From positions 1 to 18,584 of the forward strand of contig JAWXUT010000027.1 in the NCBI GenBank assembly GCA_044426075.1: 18,584 nt of DNA, read 5' to 3'. The stretch's first letter is position 1, and each line of letters starts with the position of its first letter. Under the pieces are notes generated by a model. It had not been told where the DNA came from. It saw only the letters and a list, made by a program, of their open reading frames with translations, and searched no databases. The translations under genes and the position numbers were made by a program. Source of the DNA: JAWXUT01 sp044426075. Lineage in GTDB: Bacteria; Bacillota; Clostridia; Christensenellales; DTU072. Positions 1-6,081 of this stretch are shown here, piece after piece.

Positions 1-41
1 AAAATGTCTTTTGAATATACATCCCCAAATGTGTACAACAA

Positions 42-53
42 CCCCGCAAGGGG
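42..53. other. GC-rich hairpin in the leader of the leftward transcript
   Basis: CCCC-GCAA-GGGG is a perfect 4-bp stem in an otherwise AT-rich region, in the leader downstream of the leftward promoter. The GGGGAT at 50-55 can alternatively pair with ATCCCC at 21-26, so two mutually exclusive helices are possible. No function is assigned. Confidence 0.35.
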
Positions 54-85
54 ATATGTTTTGCGGCCGACTCTTCACCTCTACT

Positions 86-114
86 ATTTTAACACATATC
101 GTGTCAAATGTCAA
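86..114 (-). promoter_or_regulatory. Leftward sigma-A promoter leaving the window
   Basis: Read on the minus strand: -35 TTGACA (114-109), a 17-bp spacer, and -10 TAAAAT (91-86). This is close to consensus. Transcription would start near 79 and run off the left edge. The first ~79 transcribed bases contain a GC-rich hairpin (42-53) but no start codon with a properly spaced Shine-Dalgarno sequence, so they look like a leader or a non-coding RNA. The product is not visible here. Confidence 0.75.
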
Positions 115-150
115 CTATTTTTGATGTTTTTGTGAGAAAATGATAATAAA

Positions 151-192
151 GCATACAAACTTTTCTTTGCAATTCGGCAAGGAAAAGTATGC
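151..192. repeat. Long stem-loop, ~16 bp with one bulge
   Basis: GCATA (151-155) pairs with TATGC (188-192). After a 4-base bulge, CTTTTCTTTGC (160-170) pairs with GCAAGGAAAAG (177-187) with one G-T wobble, closing a 6-base loop. No T-run follows on either strand, so it is not a typical intrinsic terminator. It could be an RNA processing or stability element, or a repeat remnant. Confidence 0.5.
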
Positions 193-377
193 AAAAGAAA
201 ACGAACAAGCCTCTTTTTCCGAGGGCGGCTTGACCCCAAAACTCCTCAACTCCCACATTGGCTAGTCATAAATATAAAATGACTGTCCCCTCTTGTCTAA
301 GAGGGATAAAGTATAAGAGTAAGTATAAACTTGAGATAAGGATTGAAATATATATTTTTTTTAATAGGTTAAAACTG

Positions 378-495
378 CCCTTGACCCGCATATATTTTGC
401 AATTGCTTTGGTTCAGCGAAGGAAGTGGCAATAGAAGAAGTAGAGTGCGTCCCTTCGCATATTTATTGTATCGCAAAATATATCCGCGTAAAGGG
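378..495. repeat. Nested inverted repeat, MITE-like
   Basis: The outer arms 378-400 and 473-495 are 23-bp inverted repeats matching at 20 of 23 positions, including 11 contiguous perfect pairs (390-400 with 473-483). Inside, GCGAAGG (416-422) and CCTTCGC (452-458) form a second perfect 7-bp inverted repeat. The ~118-bp unit has no coding capacity and no obvious target-site duplication, so it could be an old miniature element or a folded RNA. Confidence 0.45.
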
Positions 496-724
496 TTACA
501 ACAAAAACAAGTTTTTGCAGTTTTTGTATTATATTTTTTTGAAAGCTCAGAAAATAGCAATAGAATTTTTCATTTTTAAATATGTCCTCTAAATGGGGTA
601 CACTTCAGACTCCATACGATAATATAGTGTATGCGTCATACAAACAACGGCGTTTTATATAAGTATATCCTCAATTTTTCAATTTTCATTCTTCAATTTT
701 AAATATATACTCTATAGTGGTATA

Positions 725-758
725 AAAAAAAGACTGCATTTATTCACAGTCTTTTTTT
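725..758. terminator. Bidirectional intrinsic terminator of the CNNM gene
   Basis: AAAAAAAGACTG (725-736) and CAGTCTTTTTTT (747-758) pair perfectly around a 10-base loop, giving a T-tail in both directions. It lies 17 bases downstream of the stop codon of the leftward gene ending at 775. Confidence 0.85.
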
Positions 759-774
759 ATAAAATTTAATTTTT

Positions 775-2049
775 TTAGTCGTCTTGTTCTTCGTTTTTAA
801 GTGATATTATCACCTTAACGGTTAGTTCTGACACGGTGTGATTTTCTACTTTATCTACAGTTAACTCTAGGTTTTCGTAGGATACTACATCACCAACGTT
901 TGCTAGGGCGCCTAGTAAGTGTATTACAAATCCGCTCAATGTAACGGGTTCATACTCAATGTTTGCCTTGTTGGCATCAAAATATTCAAAAAACTCTTCA
1001 AGTTCCGCGTCGCCTTGCACCTTGTAGGTGGTTTCATCTATCTTTGTGAAGTTCTCGATTATTTCATCGTGCTCATCCCAAATGTCACCAACAAGCTCTT
1101 CTAAAATATCTTCCATTGTAACAATACCCATAGTTCCGCCATATTCGTCAACTACAATTGACATATGTGACTTGTGTTTTTGGAGCTTGCGCAAAAGTAC
1201 TGATATCTTTGTGTTTGGTGCGGTGAATATTATATCATTAGATATTATATCTCTTAAATTGCGGTTTTTGTCAATGAAAGCTTTGTAACAATCCTTCTCA
1301 TTTACAATACCAACAATGTTATCGATACTTTCTGAATATACTGGAATTCGGGAATAGCCAGTTTCGCGGAATATCTGCAATGCCTTATCTAGTCGGGAGT
1401 TTTGGCTGGTTGCCTCAACATCAACTCGAGGGGTTAGTATATCTGCAACTGTTAGGTCATCAAACTCTAACGCTGAACGGATAAGCTCACCTTCATATTC
1501 ATCAAGTCCACCTTCAATTTCAGCCTCATCAACGAGCGTTTTAATCTCTTCGTCGGTAATAGTGGCGTCATTTTTAGGCTTGAATACTTTTATTACTAGC
1601 TTTTGCCAATATCCCAAAATTTTGGATATAGGTGCGAAAATTATTGCCAATACATTTATTACTGGTGAAACAGATTTTGCCAATTCTTCTGGCATTTGCT
1701 TTGCAATTGTTTTAGGGGCGATTTCACCAAAAATCAATACTACTATGGTGATTACTATTGTTGAAACGGTTGCGCCAGCTGTGTCGCTACTCAATAATTT
1801 TGTAAATAACATCGTTGCGAGCGTTGCTGCTGCTATGTTAACAATGTTGTTCCCAATCAATAGTGTGGATATCAATTTATCGAAATCCGTACTTAGTTTG
1901 ACAGCAAGTTGGGCTTTTTTGTCGCCGTTTGTTGCCATGTTTTTTAGTCTAATCTTGTTCAGACAGGTAAATGCTGTTTCTGACGCAGAGAAAAAACCAG
2001 ATAAGAGCACTAATACTACAATAAGTGTGGTATAAAAAGCTTCGTCCAT
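775..2049 (-). CDS. CNNM/CBS/CorC_HlyC membrane protein (hemolysin-C/CorC family, probable divalent cation transporter)
   Basis: 424-residue protein with the architecture of the HlyC/CorC (CNNM) family, thought to move or sense Mg2+ or other divalent cations at the cytoplasmic membrane. Residues ~1-165 form the DUF21 transmembrane domain, with the typical start (LSGFFSASETAF), IGNNIVNI and GEIAPKT. Residues ~195-310 are a CBS pair (MTPR-like LTPRVDV; VDEYGGTMGIVTMEDILEELVGDI). The C-terminal ~85 residues are the CorC_HlyC domain. The frame is open further upstream to 2184, but that region lies upstream of the promoter (-10 at 2097-2092). The start at 2049 gives the normal family N-terminus MDEAFY; a GAGAGG sequence lies rather far upstream (~16 bases). 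It is transcribed divergently from the deacetylase and ends at a strong terminator. The family is certain; the transported ion is not. Confidence 0.92.
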   Translation of the reverse strand: MDEAFYTTLIVVLVLLSGFFSASETAFTCLNKIRLKNMATNGDKKAQLAVKLSTDFDKLISTLLIGNNIVNIAAATLATMLFTKLLSSDTAGATVSTIVITIVVLIFGEIAPKTIAKQMPEELAKSVSPVINVLAIIFAPISKILGYWQKLVIKVFKPKNDATITDEEIKTLVDEAEIEGGLDEYEGELIRSALEFDDLTVADILTPRVDVEATSQNSRLDKALQIFRETGYSRIPVYSESIDNIVGIVNEKDCYKAFIDKNRNLRDIISNDIIFTAPNTKISVLLRKLQKHKSHMSIVVDEYGGTMGIVTMEDILEELVGDIWDEHDEIIENFTKIDETTYKVQGDAELEEFFEYFDANKANIEYEPVTLSGFVIHLLGALANVGDVVSYENLELTVDKVENHTVSELTVKVIISLKNEEQDD

Positions 2050-2091
2050 TTTTGTTTTGTAAAAACACCTCTCAGTTTCATTAATTAATTT

Positions 2092-2120
2092 ATTATACCA
2101 TAATATAACACGCTTGTAAA
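2092..2120 (-). promoter_or_regulatory. Sigma-A promoter of the CNNM gene
   Basis: On the minus strand: -35 TTTACA (2120-2115), 17-bp spacer, -10 TATAAT (2097-2092). The predicted start point is near 2085, giving a ~36-base leader and ruling out the upstream in-frame start at 2184. Confidence 0.75.
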
Positions 2121-2239
2121 CAATTAATACAATATTCTTTAAAAAAAGTAGAATTTTCGCCTTTTGCACACTATTGACACACATTAATCACAAAAGATTT
2201 ACCTCAAATTGTGTTATTTTTGCAGCATAGCGCATATAT

Positions 2240-2971
2240 ATGAGTATGGCTATTAAAAGGGAAACATTTGTTGTAAATATTGTATCTAATATGGTTATTG
2301 TTGCGGTTATTCTTGCAGTGCTTGCCGTTAGTTTGGTGGGTACGGGAGACATTGCAGTTAGTAGTCAAGGCAAGGCAATATATCGCGGGGACACAAGCGT
2401 TGCAAATGTTTCACTTATGATAAATGTGTACTGGGGCACTGAATATATTGAACCAATGTTGGATATATTAGATGAATACAATGTTACAACAACCTTTTTT
2501 GTTGGTGGTTCGTGGGCGGCAGAAAACTCAGAAATACTATATATGATATCTGAAAGAGGGCACGAAATTGGCAATCACGGATACAATCATCTTGATCACA
2601 GCACGCTGAACTATACTGAAAACCAAGATGAAATCCTTGTAACAGAAAAAATAATCACCACCGTTTGCGGCAGTGCGTCTAGCTTGTTTGCGCCACCTTC
2701 TGGGGCATATGGCGATACTATGTTTGATGTTTGTGAAGACCTCGACTACACTGTTATTATGTGGAGTAAAGATACAATCGATTGGCGCGATGAAGATAGC
2801 AGTTTGGTGTACACAAGGGCAACCACCGACCTTATGAACGGAGACCTAATACTAATGCACCCAACCGCTCACACCCTTGAAGCGTTGCCTAGTATATTAG
2901 ATTACTATAATAATAACGGTTTTAACGCAGTTACAGTGTCTGAAAACATTGCTTCAAAAAATATTTTATAA
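2240..2971 (+). CDS. YlxY/PdaB-like polysaccharide deacetylase (NodB fold), membrane-anchored
   Basis: 243 residues. Residues ~11-34 are a hydrophobic signal-anchor. The rest is a NodB-homology (carbohydrate esterase 4) domain: FFVGGSW (~86-92), the metal-binding H-x3-H motif in HEIGNHGYNH (108-117, His113 and His117), APPSG (151-155), DW (181-182) and LMHP (205-208). The usual first motif TFDDG is replaced by INVYWG (61-66), so the catalytic/metal Asp pair is missing; this resembles YlxY-type sporulation proteins rather than active peptidoglycan deacetylases. Two start codons (2240 and 2246) are possible and neither has a good Shine-Dalgarno sequence. It probably acts on the cell surface or forespore envelope. 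The fold is clear; enzymatic activity is doubtful. Confidence 0.85.
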   Translation: MSMAIKRETFVVNIVSNMVIVAVILAVLAVSLVGTGDIAVSSQGKAIYRGDTSVANVSLMINVYWGTEYIEPMLDILDEYNVTTTFFVGGSWAAENSEILYMISERGHEIGNHGYNHLDHSTLNYTENQDEILVTEKIITTVCGSASSLFAPPSGAYGDTMFDVCEDLDYTVIMWSKDTIDWRDEDSSLVYTRATTDLMNGDLILMHPTAHTLEALPSILDYYNNNGFNAVTVSENIASKNIL

Positions 2972-2986
2972 TTTGTTTCAAATTGA

Positions 2987-3015
2987 TAGACAAATATAAA
3001 CTTTTGTGTTAATAT
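2987..3015 (+). promoter_or_regulatory. Promoter of the tRNA-Cys/tRNA-Leu unit
   Basis: -35 TAGACA (2987-2992), 17-bp spacer, -10 TAATAT (3010-3015), ~17 bases before the expected primary transcript region of tRNA-Cys. Confidence 0.6.
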
Positions 3016-3038
3016 ATTTATCGTCAGCTTAAGGATAA

Positions 3039-3113
3039 GGCACCATGGCCAAGTGGTAAGGCAAAGCTCTGCAAAAGCTTCATTCTCCAGTTCAAATCTG
3101 GATGGTGCCTCCA
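3039..3113 (+). tRNA. tRNA-Cys (anticodon GCA)
   Basis: Full cloverleaf: acceptor GGCACCA (3039-3045) with TGGTGCC (3103-3109), D-stem GCC/GGC, anticodon stem AAGCT/AGCTT with loop CTGCAAA (anticodon GCA at 3071-3073), T-arm TCCAG-TTCAAAT-CTGGA, discriminator T. The 3' CCA (3111-3113) is genome-encoded. Confidence 0.96.
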
Positions 3114-3119
3114 ATAATT

Positions 3120-3207
3120 GCCGTTATGGCGGAACAGGCAGACGCAAGGGACTTAAAATCCCTCGATTATTACTATCGTGCCGGTTCGACCCCGGCTAAC
3201 GGCACCA
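3120..3207 (+). tRNA. tRNA-Leu (anticodon TAA)
   Basis: 88 nt, class II with a long variable arm. Acceptor GCCGTTA (3120-3126) pairs with TAACGGC (3197-3203); anticodon stem AGGGA/TCCCT holds loop CTTAAAA with anticodon TAA at 3154-3156; the T-arm carries GGTTCGACCCC; CCA (3205-3207) is encoded. It lies 6 bases after tRNA-Cys and is co-transcribed with it. Confidence 0.96.
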
Positions 3208-3247
3208 GAAAAGAAGTCTACGAACTTGGTTTGTAGACTTCTTTTCT
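3207..3247 (+). terminator. Intrinsic terminator after tRNA-Leu
   Basis: AGAAAAGAAGTCTAC (3207-3221) pairs perfectly with 3233-3247 over 15 bp around an 11-base loop; the descending arm is T-rich. It begins at the last base of the tRNA CCA end. Confidence 0.85.
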
Positions 3248-3300
3248 TGTAATTAAATCCAATTTTCAACAACAAATCAATTTAAAATTTGATTTTGCTC

Positions 3301-3329
3301 TTGACATTTTTCTTATTTTCGGCTATAAT
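3301..3329 (+). promoter_or_regulatory. Consensus sigma-A promoter of the DUF4143 ATPase
   Basis: -35 TTGACA (3301-3306), 17-bp spacer, -10 TATAAT (3324-3329): a perfect consensus in both hexamers and spacing. Start point expected near 3336. Such a strong promoter for an accessory gene suggests it is normally repressed; see the overlapping palindrome. Confidence 0.85.
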
Positions 3330-3355
3330 ACGATTGAATCTTATTTTAGCCGAAA
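3317..3355. promoter_or_regulatory. Palindrome over the -10, start point and SD of the ATPase gene
   Basis: TTTCGGCTA (3317-3325) and TAGCCGAAA (3347-3355) are perfect 9-bp inverted repeats 21 bp apart, centred near 3336, the predicted transcription start. The left arm overlaps the first two bases of the -10; the right arm overlaps the A's of the AAAGGAG ribosome binding site. This fits a repressor operator; because the left arm precedes the start point, an RNA hairpin is less likely unless transcription starts further upstream. Confidence 0.5.
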
Positions 3356-3365
3356 GGAGTGAGTC

Positions 3366-4589
3366 ATGAGTTATATAAAACGCGATATGGAAGAGTTGGT
3401 ATTGTCATTATCTAAAGAGTATTCTGCAATTTTGGTTTGTGGGCCTAGACAGGTTGGCAAGACAACAATGTTAAAACATATTGCTGAAAGTGATAGAAAC
3501 TATGTAACGTTAGATAATTTGGAAGACAGAGCACTTGCTAAAAATGATCCTGAGATGTTTTTATCTTTGCATCCTGCACCAATAATGATTGATGAAGTGC
3601 AATATGCACCAGAACTTTTCTCATATATTAAAATAGATATAGACAATGGTGCTGCTGCGGGAAGTTATTGGCTTACAGGGTCGCAAGCCTTTGGTCTTAT
3701 GCAACTTGCTGAAGAAAGTTTGGCGGGGAGGGTTGCCATTTTGCATTTATCATCGCTTTCGCAACATGAATTGTATGGCAAGGGTAAAGCCTCACCGTTC
3801 AGCGTATCTTTAGTGGAATTAAACAAAAGGAAAGATGCTGCAACTCCAGCAACAGCCTTGCAAATTTACAATAGAATTTGGAATGGTTCTATGCCAAGCT
3901 ATGCGGGAGGAAAATTTACAAATAGGGATATTTTTTACTCTAGCTATTTGCAAACATATATTTCAAGGGATATACGTGAACTTATAAGTAGCTTTGATAG
4001 CGTTGTTTTTAGCGACTTTGTGCGTGCTGTAGCTTGTAGGGTTGGGCAATTATTAAACGTTCACGCTGTTGCAACGGATGTAAATATTAGTGATGATACA
4101 GCGAAACGATGGCTTGGCTTGTTGGAAAAATCAGATATTATATTCTATCTAAATCCTTATTCTAACAATCTGCTTAAGCGAACCATAAAAACGCCCAAGG
4201 TTTATTTTTTTGATACAGGACTAGTTGCTTATTTAACTAAATATTCTACCCCAGAAATACTATTAAATGGTTCTATCAATGGCGCTATTCTTGAGAATTA
4301 TGTTGTAGCAGAAATTAGAAAAAGCTATATGAATTTGGGCAAAGAGTGTCTGCTTCATCATTATCGTGACAAAGACAGCAAAGAAATAGATTTATGTTTG
4401 GAAAGTGATGGCGTTGTTTTTCCACTAGAAATTAAAAAGTCTAGCAATCCTACAAAATCACAAATAACGGCTTTTAATATTTTAAAAAAGGCAACAATCC
4501 CTGTAGGTACGGGCGCTGTTATTTGCTTAAAAGAAACATTGTCGGCTTTTGATAAAGAAAATTTAATTATCCCTATTTGGTTAGTGTAG
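3366..4589 (+). CDS. AAA_14/DUF4143 family ATPase with a PD-(D/E)xK-like C-terminus
   Basis: 407 residues, usual length for this family. The N-terminal AAA_14 domain has Walker A GPRQVGKTT (26-34), Walker B IMIDE (73-77) and a sensor-like LTGSQ. The DUF4143 part follows from ~200, with a winged-helix-like linker. The C-terminus carries D342, E355 and K357 in EID...LEIKK, the layout of a PD-(D/E)xK nuclease-like fold. The start is set by AAAGGAG (3353-3359), 6 bases before the ATG. The gene stands alone between a tRNA unit and the infC operon and has its own consensus promoter. The family is widespread and patchy in bacteria and archaea, and its biological role is poorly understood; defence or regulatory functions have been suggested, but nothing here decides this. 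Placement beside tRNA genes fits an acquired gene. Confidence 0.9.
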   Translation: MSYIKRDMEELVLSLSKEYSAILVCGPRQVGKTTMLKHIAESDRNYVTLDNLEDRALAKNDPEMFLSLHPAPIMIDEVQYAPELFSYIKIDIDNGAAAGSYWLTGSQAFGLMQLAEESLAGRVAILHLSSLSQHELYGKGKASPFSVSLVELNKRKDAATPATALQIYNRIWNGSMPSYAGGKFTNRDIFYSSYLQTYISRDIRELISSFDSVVFSDFVRAVACRVGQLLNVHAVATDVNISDDTAKRWLGLLEKSDIIFYLNPYSNNLLKRTIKTPKVYFFDTGLVAYLTKYSTPEILLNGSINGAILENYVVAEIRKSYMNLGKECLLHHYRDKDSKEIDLCLESDGVVFPLEIKKSSNPTKSQITAFNILKKATIPVGTGAVICLKETLSAFDKENLIIPIWLV

Positions 4590-4670
4590 TCTATTTAGTA
4601 TAATCTACTATTACTATGTTACAATTATGTATAAATAAATTACTTTTTTTAATTTGTTGCATTAAATTAG

Positions 4671-4700
4671 TTGACAACTAGTTTCTATTAGTGGTAGAAT
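4671..4700 (+). promoter_or_regulatory. Promoter of the infC-rpmI-rplT operon
   Basis: -35 TTGACA (4671-4676), 18-bp spacer, -10 TAGAAT (4695-4700). Start near 4707, leaving a ~120-base leader before infC. Confidence 0.75.
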
Positions 4701-4706
4701 ATTAAA

Positions 4707-4829
4707 GTCAAGTAGATAACATCTCACCAGATGCAATTAAGCAGTAGGGTTTAAATTTAAATTACATTGTGTATTTTGGATTGGTGTGTTTGCTACTTGC
4801 AGACACTTTTTTTATTGGAGGACATCAAT
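4707..4829 (+). promoter_or_regulatory. infC leader, candidate L20-type autoregulatory RNA
   Basis: The leader holds a perfect local hairpin CATCT-cacc-AGATG (4720-4733) and a long-range 7-bp pairing CAAGTAG (4709-4715) with CTACTTG (4793-4799) that would enclose most of the leader and end just before the ribosome binding site (GGAGG, 4817-4821). In Bacillota, L20 commonly represses infC-rpmI-rplT through leader RNA. Position and pairing support this, but I cannot match the sequence to the known L20 leader consensus by eye. Confidence 0.4.
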
Positions 4830-5345
4830 ATTTTTAAAGAACTGTTAACAGATTATGATATCAGAGAACGCGAAGTCAGATTGGTAAATGATGACGGAGA
4901 GCAACTAGGTATAATGCCAACGGTTGATGCTATGGCAATTGCGGAACAAAGGAATCTTAACTTAGTTATGATTGCACCACAAAGTAAACCCGTAGTATGC
5001 AAATTGATGGATTACAAAAAGTATCGCTTCGATTTTATTAAAAAAGAAAAAGAAGACAGAAAGAACAACAAAGGCACTGAGATCAAAGAGATTAAGTTGT
5101 CACCAACTATTGATGTAGGCGATGTAGAAATTAAGGCAAAACAAGCTAGAAAGTTTATGGTAACTGGCTACAAGGTCAATGTTAGTATTCGCATGAAGGG
5201 TAGGCAACAAGCTCACCCAGAGTTAGCTGTTGAGGTTATGAATAGATTCTTTGAGAAAATAAAAGATGTCGCACAAATGGATAAGAAGCCAACGCAAGAA
5301 GGCCGTAATATAACAATGGCATTATCGCCATTACAGAAAAAATAA
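4830..5345 (+). CDS. infC: Translation initiation factor IF-3, ATT start
   Basis: 171 residues, normal IF-3 length. IF-3 binds the 30S subunit, blocks premature 50S joining and proofreads the start codon and initiator tRNA. The N-terminal domain has the DYDIREREVRLV start region; the linker and C-terminal domain carry the signature VCKLMDYKKYRF and a late GRQQAHPEL segment. The open frame extends upstream to an ATG at 4767, but the real start is almost certainly ATT at 4830: GGAGG (4817-4821) is 8 bases upstream, and IFKELLTDYDI is the usual IF-3 N-terminus. A rare non-AUG start is the known means by which IF-3 limits its own synthesis. First gene of the operon with L35 and L20. Confidence 0.95.
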   Translation: MFKELLTDYDIREREVRLVNDDGEQLGIMPTVDAMAIAEQRNLNLVMIAPQSKPVVCKLMDYKKYRFDFIKKEKEDRKNNKGTEIKEIKLSPTIDVGDVEIKAKQARKFMVTGYKVNVSIRMKGRQQAHPELAVEVMNRFFEKIKDVAQMDKKPTQEGRNITMALSPLQKK

Positions 5346-5365
5346 CACAAATAAGGAGATAAACT

Positions 5366-5569
5366 ATGCCAAAAATGAAGTCACATAGCGGAGCTAAAAA
5401 GCGTTTTAGATTGACCGCAAAGGGTTTAGTAAAAAGATCAAAACAAAACAAGAACCACATTCTTAACAAAAAGTCAAGTAAAAGAAAGAGAATGCTACGC
5501 CAAGGCGGATATGTTAATGAAACACAAGCTGCAACAATCAAATCAATGATTGGCGGACAAGCAAAGTAG
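5366..5569 (+). CDS. rpmI: 50S ribosomal protein L35 (bL35)
   Basis: 67 residues, highly basic. The N-terminus MPKMKSHSGAKKRFRLTAKG is the bL35 signature. AAGGAG lies 8 bases before the ATG. It is the second gene of the conserved infC-rpmI-rplT operon, 20 bases after infC and 12 before rplT. The protein is a late-assembling part of the large subunit. Confidence 0.97.
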   Translation: MPKMKSHSGAKKRFRLTAKGLVKRSKQNKNHILNKKSSKRKRMLRQGGYVNETQAATIKSMIGGQAK

Positions 5570-5581
5570 GAGGCACGTACA

Positions 5582-5932
5582 ATGAGAATAAAAAGAGCAG
5601 TTAATGCAGTAAAAAAACGCAGAAAAATATTAAAAAGAGCTAAAGGTTACTGGGGCGCAAAGAGCAAACTTTACAGAGTAGCACGTCAAGCAGTTATGAA
5701 GAGCATGCAATATGCTTACATCGGAAGAAGACTTAAAAAGAGAGATTTCCGTAAATTGTGGATTGCACGTATCAACGCAGCAGCAAGAATGAATGATATG
5801 TCATACAGCCGTTTGATGCACGGACTAAAGGTAGAAGGCATAGACCTAAACCGTAAAGTACTAGCAGATTTGGCAGTTAATGATGCAGCTGCATTCAGTG
5901 CATTATGCGAGAAGGCAAAAGCAGCACTTTAA
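5582..5932 (+). CDS. rplT: 50S ribosomal protein L20 (bL20)
   Basis: 116 residues, with the basic N-terminal RNA-binding extension (RIKRAVNAVKKRRKILKRAK, then GYWGAKSKLYR) and the globular C-terminal part (RDFRKLWIARINAA, YSRLMHGLK). bL20 is an early 23S rRNA assembly protein and, in Bacillota, the usual translational or transcriptional repressor of its own operon through the infC leader. AGGAGG lies just before the start. Last gene of the operon; a terminator follows. Confidence 0.97.
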   Translation: MRIKRAVNAVKKRRKILKRAKGYWGAKSKLYRVARQAVMKSMQYAYIGRRLKKRDFRKLWIARINAAARMNDMSYSRLMHGLKVEGIDLNRKVLADLAVNDAAAFSALCEKAKAAL

Positions 5933-5943
5933 AATAAACCACA

Positions 5944-5974
5944 AAATAGGGCTGTCGAATGATGGCCCTTATTT
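5944..5974 (+). terminator. Terminator of the infC operon
   Basis: AAATAGGGC (5944-5952) pairs with GCCCTTATTT (5965-5974), with one bulged T, followed by an AT-rich tail. It lies 11 bases after the rplT stop. Confidence 0.65.
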
Positions 5975-6011
5975 ATAATTTGAAAGATTTATAAATACAA
6001 GTGAGAAGCAA

Positions 6012-6040
6012 TTGTTAATGGTGAAGGAAGGATTTATAGT
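6012..6040 (+). promoter_or_regulatory. Possible promoter of the methyltransferase-yebC-proA unit
   Basis: TTGTTA (6012-6017), 17-bp spacer, TATAGT (6035-6040). Both hexamers deviate from consensus, but this is the best candidate in the 107 bases between the rplT terminator and the next gene. Confidence 0.4.
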
Positions 6041-6081
6041 TATAAAATCCACAATTCATTATTGATAACATATGGAGCAGT

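Larger units (their letters stand above)
115..724. other. Gene-free stretch with hairpins and a nested inverted repeat
   Basis: No reading frame here has a ribosome binding site or a plausible protein composition; the two opposed ~60-codon frames around 369-579 are antiparallel over the same repeat block and look accidental. What is present: a long stem-loop at 151-192, a perfect CCCTCTT/AAGAGGG hairpin at 288-305, and a nested inverted repeat at 378-495. The stretch looks like decayed repeat or regulatory DNA between two transcription units. Confidence 0.6.

Noticed and set aside
4..135. 43-codon plus-strand frame beginning MSFEYTSPN
   Set aside because: It runs antisense through a near-consensus leftward promoter and has no visible ribosome binding site or coding character.
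369..579. Two opposed ~60-codon frames in the left intergenic region
   Set aside because: They overlap antiparallel, have no ribosome binding sites, and coincide with the nested inverted repeat. The protein compositions look random.
1562..2035. 157-codon plus-strand frame opposite the CNNM gene
   Set aside because: It is the antisense of membrane-helix codons of a clearly recognised protein and has no ribosome binding site.
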